Source: an uncultured Pelagibacteraceae bacterium (lineage in GTDB: Bacteria; Pseudomonadota; Alphaproteobacteria; Pelagibacterales; Pelagibacteraceae). From it: 64,000 bases of DNA. The DNA lies in assembly GCA_902551985.1 (NCBI GenBank), contig CACDFI010000003.1, positions 62,001 to 126,000 on the forward strand, read 5' to 3'. Under the pieces are notes generated by a model that saw only the letters and a list, made by a program, of their open reading frames with translations, was not told the origin of the DNA and searched no databases. Below, in pieces: positions 17,843-25,667 of the stretch; the stretch's first letter is position 1, and each line of letters opens with the position of its first letter. Made by a program: the position numbers and the translations under genes.

Positions 17843-19035
17843 TAACCCTTTACACTTCCAGCAGTTAATCCACTTACTAGATATTTTTCAAAATAAACAA
17901 AAATAAATAAAACTGGAATAGTGACTACAACTGATCCTGCCATTAAATATTGTCTGGGGGTTTCTGCATCACCACTCAAGTATTGTATCGCTCTTGATAA
18001 AGTAAATGAATTTGGATTATCTAGAAACATTAAAGAAAACAAGAATTCATTCCATGCAATCATAAATACATAAAGAGCAACTGAAGAAATGGCAGGAATA
18101 CTTAGTGGTAAAATAATTTTTATAATAATTCCAAACCAGTTTAATTTATCCATAATAGCAGCTTCTTCTAATTCTTTAGGGATACTTTTGAAATATCCTT
18201 GAAGCATATATATCGCAACTGGCAAAGTAGTTGCTGTATATACTATTAAAAGCCCACCTACATTGTTTCTTAACCCTAGCTGACTAAATACGGTATACAA
18301 AGGAATTACTAAAACTATAGCAGGAAACATATAAATAATTAATATTGAAGTAGACAAAAAGTTTTTTCCAAAAAAATTTAGTCTTGCAACAGCATATGCT
18401 GCTGGAATAGCAAAAATTAAAGTAACTATAACTGTTCCAACTGATACAAATGTACTGATAAGTATATATCTCCCAAATTTGTAAGTATCAAATATGACAA
18501 AATAAGATTTAAATAGTTCTTTAATATCCTGTGCAAAATTAATACTAAAATCCAAAGGATTTATAAGCAGTGCAGCTTGTGTTTTAAAGCTAGTAACTAT
18601 CATCATGTAAAATGGAAATAAAATTACAAAAGAAAATAATACAATTCCAAAAAGAGTTAAAAATTCAAATACAACTGTTTGAGATGAATGATCAAGGTCT
18701 AAATTTTTTTGATTATATTTATCAATTTTAAAAGAGTAAAAGATTAAAATCCCGAATATGCCAATATTGTACCAAATAGGCATTAATTGGACTAAATATC
18801 CATCAACAAAAGTAAATAAAATCGCAAATATTATTGACTTTATAGCTTTATGAAATTTGTCTCCAACAATCAGATTTATTAGAGATATTCCAATTCCTAG
18901 AGTTAGGATAATTGCGAAATTAAAATTTTCCAGATCTATTCCTTGTAATGTTGATAAAACTTTCCAAATAGAAACTAGAGAAAATAAAAAAATAGATGAT
19001 ATTAAACAATATAATATTAGACTTTTAATTTTCAT
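17842..19035 (-). CDS. Sugar-type ABC transporter permease (MalG-like) with N-terminal membrane extension
   Basis: The C-terminal 280 residues are a standard MalG/carbohydrate permease, with the EAA loop KELEEAAIMDKLNWFGI near residue 288 and the C-terminal VSGLTAGSVKG typical of this family. Before it lie about 110 extra residues with three or four further hydrophobic segments, so the total of 397 residues is longer than the usual 270-300. The gene overlaps the MalF-like gene by 11 nt and the glycosidase gene by 1 nt. It forms the membrane channel with the neighbouring permease; no ATPase gene is next to it. Confidence 0.9.
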   Translation of the reverse strand: MKIKSLILYCLISSIFLFSLVSIWKVLSTLQGIDLENFNFAIILTLGIGISLINLIVGDKFHKAIKSIIFAILFTFVDGYLVQLMPIWYNIGIFGILIFYSFKIDKYNQKNLDLDHSSQTVVFEFLTLFGIVLFSFVILFPFYMMIVTSFKTQAALLINPLDFSINFAQDIKELFKSYFVIFDTYKFGRYILISTFVSVGTVIVTLIFAIPAAYAVARLNFFGKNFLSTSILIIYMFPAIVLVIPLYTVFSQLGLRNNVGGLLIVYTATTLPVAIYMLQGYFKSIPKELEEAAIMDKLNWFGIIIKIILPLSIPAISSVALYVFMIAWNEFLFSLMFLDNPNSFTLSRAIQYLSGDAETPRQYLMAGSVVVTIPVLFIFVYFEKYLVSGLTAGSVKG

Positions 19036-20284
19036 CAGCTCGTCTTCCTAATAGTCTAAAATAAATAAACATAAATATTAAAAGAAGCAAAACTATAACT
19101 ATTGATACAGCAGATCCCATTCCAATATCAGATATTGTAAAACCTTGCTCATAAACATTAATTGGCAATGTTCTAGTACCTGACGCTCCTCCAGTAAGTA
19201 AGAAAATATCTTCAAATTTATTAAAATTCCAAATAAATCTAATCATAAACAAAATTGATATTACTGCGATAATCTGAGGCAGTGTTATGCTAATAAATTT
19301 TTGAAGCGGTCCAGCTCCGTCGACATCTGCTGCCTCATACAATTCTTTTGGAACAGCCTGTAGTCGAGCAAGTATAAATAAAAAAGCTAATGGAAAGTAT
19401 CGCCAAATTTCAAAAATAATGACAGTTGTTAAAGCAAGTCTAAGCTTTAAATCAAAACCAAAAAAATTAATAGTTAAATATTTTTGACCTAATAAATTTA
19501 GAGGTTCCTGAATAACTTGAAAATTTAACAATAGATTGTTTAATGTTCCACTGTAAGGATCCAATAATAGTTCCCACGTATAAGCTAATGCTACTACAGG
19601 TCCTACATATGGAAAAAGAAGAATACTTCTCATAAATGTTCTTCCAAAAAATTTTTGGTTTACGAGCTGAGCTGCTAAAATTCCAAATACTATTGATCCT
19701 ACTGTACCAAAAAAAGTATAATAAAAAGTTGTAGACAGTAAATCAAAAAATTCATTTTGAAAAAAAACTTTTTTAAAATTTTTTAATGTAAAATTTGTAT
19801 TTAAAAGAATATTATCTGATTTACCTGATAATTTTGGTTTGATTGATTTAATTTCCTTTTTATCAATTTTCGTCCCTGACTTGTTGACAAGTATTATTTG
19901 AAAATTCTCTTTATACTTAGCTTTCCAATCTCCAAAATTACAATTTATTATTAATGATTTTAGTTTACATCTTTGATCCAAATTTAATGGTTCTGTATTT
20001 TTTGGGATCTTATCTTGAAACATAACATCCCTAATATCTAATATTAATGAGCTATTTCTTAACTTATAAATTATTTTAATTTTATCAGGACTTTCTTTTA
20101 CAGATTTAACTATTTTTTTTGCTCTTGGTTCAGGTATTCTTATATCTTTTAAACCTACTTCCTTAAAACTGATCCAGACATTAGCAAATATAGGGAACAA
20201 TATAATTGAAAAAACCAGAAAAACTGCGGGTAATAATAAAATATAAGCAGTTCTTTTTTCTATTTTTGAAAGTGTATCGCTCAT
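19025..20284 (-). CDS. Sugar-type ABC transporter permease (MalF-like) with large periplasmic insert
   Basis: A 419-residue MalF-type permease. After a first membrane span (residues about 13-37) there is a hydrophilic segment of roughly 140 residues containing a cysteine pair (DQRCKLKSLIINCNFGDW) that could form a periplasmic disulfide. The remaining spans then follow, with the EAA loop PKELYEAADVDGAGPLQKF near residue 310. The N-terminus MSDTLSKIEKRTAYILLLPA is typical. Its start codon sits only 2 nt after a strong hairpin, so no free Shine-Dalgarno is present. It overlaps the next permease by 11 nt. The insert resembles, in position only, the large periplasmic loop of MalF. Confidence 0.9.
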   Translation of the reverse strand: MSDTLSKIEKRTAYILLLPAVFLVFSIILFPIFANVWISFKEVGLKDIRIPEPRAKKIVKSVKESPDKIKIIYKLRNSSLILDIRDVMFQDKIPKNTEPLNLDQRCKLKSLIINCNFGDWKAKYKENFQIILVNKSGTKIDKKEIKSIKPKLSGKSDNILLNTNFTLKNFKKVFFQNEFFDLLSTTFYYTFFGTVGSIVFGILAAQLVNQKFFGRTFMRSILLFPYVGPVVALAYTWELLLDPYSGTLNNLLLNFQVIQEPLNLLGQKYLTINFFGFDLKLRLALTTVIIFEIWRYFPLAFLFILARLQAVPKELYEAADVDGAGPLQKFISITLPQIIAVISILFMIRFIWNFNKFEDIFLLTGGASGTRTLPINVYEQGFTISDIGMGSAVSIVIVLLLLIFMFIYFRLLGRRADEN

Positions 20285-20286
20285 TA

Positions 20287-20318
20287 TAAAAGCGGATAAT
20301 ACACATTATCCGCTTTTA
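20287..20318 (-). promoter_or_regulatory. Perfect 14-bp hairpin between binding-protein and permease genes
   Basis: The arms TAAAAGCGGATAAT and its exact reverse complement enclose a 4-base loop. On the transcribed minus strand the stem ends 2 nt before the ATG of the MalF-like gene and lies about 20 nt after the stop of the binding-protein gene. There is no U-tract after the stem. This fits an mRNA-stabilising or translation-limiting hairpin that keeps the binding protein in excess over the permeases, as known for malE-malF-type operons. A partial terminator is also possible. Confidence 0.8.
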
Positions 20319-20337
20319 TTAAAATTTATTTTATAAT

Positions 20338-21666
20338 CTAGAATTGAGCCAGTTTTTGATTGATCATGTCTACTGCTTGATCAATATCAATCTGCCCGTC
20401 AACGTATAATCTAGTTATTCTATTTATAAACTTATTATTTATAATTTTAGAAGCTCTAGCGAGTTCACCTTCTTTAACACCCCATCTAGTAGCTTTGTCT
20501 AAACCAGCTACAATGTTATTAATAACATCCTCGGAGTATAAATCTGATAAAGGTGCTTTTCTATCAACTCCTACAGGTAATTTACTCCATGCTTTTGTAA
20601 ATGCATCAGGATCACTTGCATTTCCTCTTCTCACAGGGAATTTACCTTCTGGTGCAATTGATAAAGTTTTTGTGTAACCCTCATCCATTGAATATTTAAT
20701 GAATGCACTTGCTTCTTCAGTATCTGCATCAGCTGTTATACCAAAATATCTTATATCAGCCCAAGCAGCTCCTTTATTATTATTAGGTCCTTTGAATTTA
20801 GTAATAAAACCTGTTTTCGAAGCTAGTTCGCTAGAAGTTGGGTCGTCATTTATTGTTGGAGGAGCTGAGTCTCTTAAGCCTGCAAGTTCATCCATTATAA
20901 ATGGTGACCAGATTATCATTGGAGTTTTTCCAGCAAAGTACAATTCTCTAGATTGTTTCCAATATAACTCTCCTGGAGGGCTTGCATTTGCAATAACTTT
21001 GTAAAACTCTAAAGCTGCCTTTAACTTTTTACCTTGTTTTTTTATTCCACCTTTTTTAACAACGTTAACTCCATTTGCTAAAAGAACATGCTCTAAAACC
21101 TGGCTCATAAAATTTTCATCAGTTTTAGTAGCTGCAACAAATCCAAACATTCCGTCGCCAGAAAGCGCTTCTACTGCTTTAGTTATATTTTCATAACTTG
21201 TTGGTGGTTCAAGACCTGCTTTTTCAAATAAATCTTTTCTGTACACAACCATTTGTGTCCAACCATCAACTGGTACAGCTGCTATTTTAGATCCACTTTT
21301 AGCCATGTTTAATGCGCCTGGTGCAAAAGTTTTTTTGCCAAGTTCCTTAACAACTGCATTATTAGCATCTACATCTAATATTCCAGCTTCAGCCCAAGGT
21401 AAAACATACTGTAAAGTATGGTATATCACATCCGGAAGATCACCAGCTGCGGCTGCGGCTGTTGCTCTTGTTCCTAAATCTTTTTCTTCTACAGGAATAA
21501 CTTCAACCTTAATGCCAGTTTTAGCCTCAAAATCCTTGGCCATAGCTTCTTGTTTTGCCATTCTAGCTGGTTGAACTTCTGTAGTCCAAAAAGTGATGTC
21601 TGCAAAACTAATATTTGTTACAAAAAATATTAGAGTGCAAACAGTTATTATTATTTTTTTAATCAT
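20338..21666 (-). CDS. Sugar-type ABC transporter solute-binding protein
   Basis: A 442-residue periplasmic binding protein of the family-1 (MalE/UgpB) type. A clear signal peptide (MIKKIIITVCTLIFFVTNISFA) is followed by DITFWTTEVQPARMAKQE, the usual first strand and helix. Other marks are FEAKTGIKVEVIPVEEKDL, GDLPDVIYHTL and KTPMIIWSPFIMDEL. A strong ribosome site (AGAGGGGA on the minus strand) lies just before the ATG, consistent with high expression. It is the first transporter gene of the set; permeases follow after the hairpin. A disaccharide-like or glycosylglycerol-like ligand is plausible from the glycosidase neighbour. Confidence 0.92.
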   Translation of the reverse strand: MIKKIIITVCTLIFFVTNISFADITFWTTEVQPARMAKQEAMAKDFEAKTGIKVEVIPVEEKDLGTRATAAAAAGDLPDVIYHTLQYVLPWAEAGILDVDANNAVVKELGKKTFAPGALNMAKSGSKIAAVPVDGWTQMVVYRKDLFEKAGLEPPTSYENITKAVEALSGDGMFGFVAATKTDENFMSQVLEHVLLANGVNVVKKGGIKKQGKKLKAALEFYKVIANASPPGELYWKQSRELYFAGKTPMIIWSPFIMDELAGLRDSAPPTINDDPTSSELASKTGFITKFKGPNNNKGAAWADIRYFGITADADTEEASAFIKYSMDEGYTKTLSIAPEGKFPVRRGNASDPDAFTKAWSKLPVGVDRKAPLSDLYSEDVINNIVAGLDKATRWGVKEGELARASKIINNKFINRITRLYVDGQIDIDQAVDMINQKLAQF

Positions 21667-21778
21667 TGATTTCCCCTCTTTTCGTTGATTAACAAAAGAA
21701 ATGTATCAGCGAGGCAAATGAAAGACAATAGGTATAAAGTGTCTTTATAACTCAAAAAGTCAACAAATATAATATTTT

Positions 21779-22735
21779 TTAAGTTAAGAATTTTTTATTT
21801 TTTAGAATTGATCTAATCATTTGAAACATTAAAGGAATTTTTTTTGAATTAAACTTTTTTAAAATAAATGGCGCAATTTCTCTTACAAGTTGTTCACCTT
21901 CTACAGTATCATTTGCCATAAACTTTTTTTTAGCCCTTTGAAAAGTAAAACCTTGTCCCAAGTAGTTGCCCATTTTACTATTTCTTCCACCCGCAGCACT
22001 TACATACAAGTCTCCTATACCTGCTAAACTTAAAACCGTATCTTCTTTTCCTTTTAAACGTTTAGTTATGTATTTCATTTCTAACAATGATTTTTGAAAC
22101 AAACTTGAAGATTTATTTAAACTTAAACCAGAGCCTATTATCATAGAATAAATATTTTTTATTGCAGAACATATTTCAACACCAATCACATCTTTAGAAT
22201 ATTCGATCAAATAGTATTTTGTAGAAATCATTTTACCTAACAATTTTGCAATCTTAATATTTTTGTTAGCGATGATCACACTAGTTTTGTATTTTCTAGC
22301 TAATTCTTTAGCTAAACATGGTCCTTTCAAAACTGATAAGTTTAATTTAGGAGAACTTTTTAAAAAGGTTTGTGAAATAGTTAAAATCTTATTATTTAGC
22401 TTTTCATATTTTAGACCTTTTGTAAGTACTAAAATTGGAGATTTTACTTTAAATTTTTTTAATTCATTCGCAATAAAATTGATACCTGTTAGGCTTAATG
22501 CTATAACTATAAGATCATATTTTTCATAAAATAATTTATTAGAATATTTTTTAAATTTAAGTTTTTTTGGAAGATTAATTTTTAAAGCTGAATGAAATTT
22601 ATTTTTTGATGATAAATTTTTAATAAATCTTTGACTGTATGGTTCTGTTATAAATACTTTGTGATTATTATCTATACATGGAATAGAAAAGGCTGAGCCC
22701 ATGGCTCCACCTCCAATAATTAGAATTTTTTTCAT
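21779..22735 (-). CDS. gpsA: NAD(P)-dependent glycerol-3-phosphate dehydrogenase
   Basis: A 318-residue GpsA-family enzyme interconverting glycerol-3-phosphate and dihydroxyacetone phosphate. The nucleotide loop is ILIIGGGAMGSAFS, the LTKGLKYE and LKGPCLAKEL motifs are in place, the catalytic lysine lies in EICSAIKNIYSM near residue 190, and the C-terminal LAGIGDLYVSAAGGRNSKMG is characteristic. It lies 112 nt upstream of the binding-protein gene on the same strand. It may be a carbohydrate-cluster member that handles the glycerol phosphate part of the substrate rather than the housekeeping lipid gene; a second gpsA elsewhere would support that. It is divergent from tmm. Confidence 0.9.
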   Translation of the reverse strand: MKKILIIGGGAMGSAFSIPCIDNNHKVFITEPYSQRFIKNLSSKNKFHSALKINLPKKLKFKKYSNKLFYEKYDLIVIALSLTGINFIANELKKFKVKSPILVLTKGLKYEKLNNKILTISQTFLKSSPKLNLSVLKGPCLAKELARKYKTSVIIANKNIKIAKLLGKMISTKYYLIEYSKDVIGVEICSAIKNIYSMIIGSGLSLNKSSSLFQKSLLEMKYITKRLKGKEDTVLSLAGIGDLYVSAAGGRNSKMGNYLGQGFTFQRAKKKFMANDTVEGEQLVREIAPFILKKFNSKKIPLMFQMIRSILKNKKFLT

Positions 22736-22847
22736 AAATAAATTAACTAAATTTAACTATTTATTATTAACAAGTAATTTTAAAGAAAAAATAGTTTTAT
22801 TTTTTTGATTTTATTAATAAAATAACTTTTAAAATTATACAGTTTAT

Positions 22848-24176
22848 ATGAACAAAATAGCGATAATTGGTGCGGGACCGTGTGGTCTGTCAATGTTAAG
22901 GGCTTTCGAACATGCTGAGAAAAAAGGAGAAAAAGTTCCAGAAATTGTATGTTTTGAAAAACAGGATGATTGGGGAGGATTATGGAACTACAGTTGGAGA
23001 ACTGGTTCTGATCAATATGGTGACCCTGTTCCGAATAGTATGTACAGATATTTATGGTCAAATGGACCAAAAGAATGTTTAGAGTTTGCAGATTATTCAT
23101 TTGATGAACATTTTGGAAAACCTATTCCGTCATTTCCACCAAGAGAAGTATTATACAACTATATAATTGGGAGAGTGAGCAAAGGAAAAATTAAAAGCAA
23201 AATAAAATTTAGCACGAGTGTAAAGAGTGTAAATTATAATTCAGATAAATTTGAAGTAAGCTATCAAGATAAAACTAACAATAAAATATTACATGACAAA
23301 TTTGATTATGTTGTTGTTTCAACAGGACATTTTTCGGTTCCATTTATACCTGAATACAAGGGCATGAGTTCTTTTCCAGGAAGAATAATGCATTCTCATG
23401 ATTTTAGAGATGCTGAAGAATTCAGAGGTAAAAATGTTATAGTTCTTGGAAGTAGTTATTCAGCTGAAGATGTTGCACTACAATGTAATAAATACGGAGC
23501 TAAAAGCGTAACAATTGGTTATAGACACAATCCAATGGGTTTTAAATGGCCTTCAGGTATGAAAGAAGTTTATTATCTAGATAGATTAGAGGGTAGCAAA
23601 GCAATTTTCAAAGATGGAACAGAACAAGAAGCGGACGTAATTATATTATGTACAGGATATCTGCATCATTTTCCTTTTTTAGATGAACAACTAAGTTTAA
23701 AAACTCATAATAGATTATATCCACCAAAATTATACAAAGGAGTTGTGTGGCAAGATAATCATAAGCTAATGTACCTAGGTATGCAGGATCAATTTCATAC
23801 TTTTAATATGTTTGATTGCCAGGCATGGTTTGCAAGAGATGTGATAATGAATAAAATTAAAATTCCAAATGATAGTGAAATAGAAAAAGATATTTCTAAA
23901 TGGGTTTCTATGGAAGAAAAATTAGAAAACCCAGATCAAATGATAGATTTTCAAACTGAATATACTAAAGAACTTCACGAAATGTCAGATTATCCAAAAA
24001 TTGATTTTGAATTAATAAGAAAACATTTTAAGGATTGGGAACATCATAAAATGGATGATATTTCTACTTACAGAAATAAATCTTTTTCATCACCTGTAAC
24101 TGGATCCATTGCCCCAATTCACCATACACCTTGGGCATCTGCGATGGATGATTCCATGGATACATTTTTAAAATAA
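22848..24176 (+). CDS. tmm: Trimethylamine monooxygenase Tmm (flavin-containing monooxygenase)
   Basis: Tmm oxidises trimethylamine to TMAO with NADPH, FAD and oxygen. Visible motifs are the FAD loop IAIIGAGPCGLSML, the long MYRYLWSNGPKECLEF segment shared with characterised bacterial Tmm, the FMO signature FPGRIMHSHDF near residue 178, the NADPH loop VLGSSYSAEDVA near 198, CTGYLHHFPFL near 272 and the C-terminal IHHTPW. The 442-residue length matches the family. The gene is divergent from gpsA with a 112-nt gap and convergent with glpK. The TMAO-type transporter and tdm are within 10 kb, which supports the TMA assignment over general FMO roles such as dimethylsulfide oxidation, also known for Tmm. 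Confidence 0.93.
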   Translation: MNKIAIIGAGPCGLSMLRAFEHAEKKGEKVPEIVCFEKQDDWGGLWNYSWRTGSDQYGDPVPNSMYRYLWSNGPKECLEFADYSFDEHFGKPIPSFPPREVLYNYIIGRVSKGKIKSKIKFSTSVKSVNYNSDKFEVSYQDKTNNKILHDKFDYVVVSTGHFSVPFIPEYKGMSSFPGRIMHSHDFRDAEEFRGKNVIVLGSSYSAEDVALQCNKYGAKSVTIGYRHNPMGFKWPSGMKEVYYLDRLEGSKAIFKDGTEQEADVIILCTGYLHHFPFLDEQLSLKTHNRLYPPKLYKGVVWQDNHKLMYLGMQDQFHTFNMFDCQAWFARDVIMNKIKIPNDSEIEKDISKWVSMEEKLENPDQMIDFQTEYTKELHEMSDYPKIDFELIRKHFKDWEHHKMDDISTYRNKSFSSPVTGSIAPIHHTPWASAMDDSMDTFLK

Positions 24177-24184
24177 TAAATTTT

Positions 24185-25663
24185 CTATAATAATGTTTTT
24201 TTGACGGATAACTTCCACCCATTCAACAATTTGTTTCTAACAATATTGCTTAATTTAGGTTTAAAAATTTTATCTTTTTTCCATGTTCTCTTTATTTGAT
24301 CTAATGATTTAAATACACCAATTTGGTATCCAGCAAATAATGCAACCCCAAGAGCTGTAGTCTCCAATACTTTGGGCCTTTCTGTTTTAACATTGATAAT
24401 ATTTGCTAAAAATTGGGAAAACCAATTATTTTTAACCATTCCACCATCAATTTTAATTTTATTAGGCTTCAAGCCATCTTTCCTCATTGCATTAAAAAGA
24501 TCATAGCTTTGATATGCCACAGACTCTATTACTGCTCTTACTAAAGTTTTCCAATCACTGTCTCTAGTTAATCCTGTTATAACCCCTCTTGTATCAGGTC
24601 TCCAATATGGGGCTCCCATTCCACTAAAAGCTGGCACAACATAGACTCCTTCATTATTTTTTTTTGATTTAGCAATTTGTTCAGTATCATAAGCATTGTT
24701 TATTAGCTTTAACTTATCTCTTAACCATTGAACACCTGCCCCAGCAATAAAAATAGAGCCTTCTAGAGCAAAGGTGTTTTTTCCATTTAACCTGTAACAA
24801 ACTGTAGTTAATAATTTATTTTTTGAAAAAATCTTTTTTGATCCTGTATTCATTATTGCAAAAGCTCCAGTTCCATAAGTACTTTTTATTGAGCCTTTTT
24901 CAAAACAAGATTGTCCAACAGCTGCAGCTTGTTGATCGCCCAAAACTGCAGATATAGGAATTTCATATCCAACTATTTTTTTATTTGTTACTCCAAAATT
25001 ATCTGCTGAATTTTTTACCTTTGGTAGAATTCTTTTTGGGACATTCAATTTTTTTAAAATTTCTTTGTCCCAAGTATTGTTATTAATATTAAATAACATT
25101 GTCCTACTCGCGTTTGTTGCATCTGTTAAATGATGTTTTCCGTTAGTTAGTTTCCAAATTAAATATGTATCTACTGTTCCAAACAATAAATTGTTAGATT
25201 TTAAAAGTTTTTTTGAAATTTTAACATTTTTTAAGATCCATTTAATTTTTGTAGCTGAAAAATATGGATCTATAAATAATCCAGTTTTTTTTCTAAAAGT
25301 AGTTTCATATTTTTTTTTCTTTAGTTTTTCACAATATTTTTGTGTCCTTCTATCTTGCCAAACAATTGCATTATAAATTGCTTTGCCAGTTTTTTTATTC
25401 CAAAGGATAGTAGTTTCTCTTTGATTTGTAATTCCAATGCTTAATATTTTACCTTTTAAAGTTGAAGCTTTTTTAATTACTCCCTTTAAAGCTTTAATAG
25501 ATGAAGACCAAATTTCATTTGGATTATGCTCTACCCATCCATTTTTTGGAAAATATTGAGTAAACTCGAATTGAGATGTGAATATTATATTACCTTGTAA
25601 ATCAAATAAAATTGCTCTTGAAGATGTTGTGCCTTGATCAATAGCGACAAGAAACTTTTTCAC
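24185..25663 (-). CDS. glpK: Glycerol kinase
   Basis: A 492-residue FGGY-type glycerol kinase making glycerol-3-phosphate. The N-terminus VAIDQGTTSSRAILFD, the IGITNQRETTILW and NAIVWQDRRT motifs, VLGDQQAAAVGQ near residue 240 and the C-terminal IKIDGGMVKNNWF are all as in GlpK. The start is 4 nt after the stop of the ProW-type double permease, so it is probably co-transcribed with a betaine/TMAO-type transporter, an odd pairing. With the nearby gpsA it could feed glycerol from the glycosidase cluster into central metabolism. Confidence 0.95.
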   Translation of the reverse strand: MKKFLVAIDQGTTSSRAILFDLQGNIIFTSQFEFTQYFPKNGWVEHNPNEIWSSSIKALKGVIKKASTLKGKILSIGITNQRETTILWNKKTGKAIYNAIVWQDRRTQKYCEKLKKKKYETTFRKKTGLFIDPYFSATKIKWILKNVKISKKLLKSNNLLFGTVDTYLIWKLTNGKHHLTDATNASRTMLFNINNNTWDKEILKKLNVPKRILPKVKNSADNFGVTNKKIVGYEIPISAVLGDQQAAAVGQSCFEKGSIKSTYGTGAFAIMNTGSKKIFSKNKLLTTVCYRLNGKNTFALEGSIFIAGAGVQWLRDKLKLINNAYDTEQIAKSKKNNEGVYVVPAFSGMGAPYWRPDTRGVITGLTRDSDWKTLVRAVIESVAYQSYDLFNAMRKDGLKPNKIKIDGGMVKNNWFSQFLANIINVKTERPKVLETTALGVALFAGYQIGVFKSLDQIKRTWKKDKIFKPKLSNIVRNKLLNGWKLSVKKTLL

Positions 25664-25667
25664 AAGT

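Noticed and set aside
21667..21778. 7-bp stem (AAAGACA / TGTCTTT) upstream of the sugar-binding-protein gene
   Set aside because: The stem is short with a 12-base loop and no U-tract or clear promoter relation; likely chance in this gap.
22780..23100. Minus-strand frame overlapping the start of tmm
   Set aside because: It is antisense to the well-conserved N-terminal coding region of tmm and has no recognisable domain.
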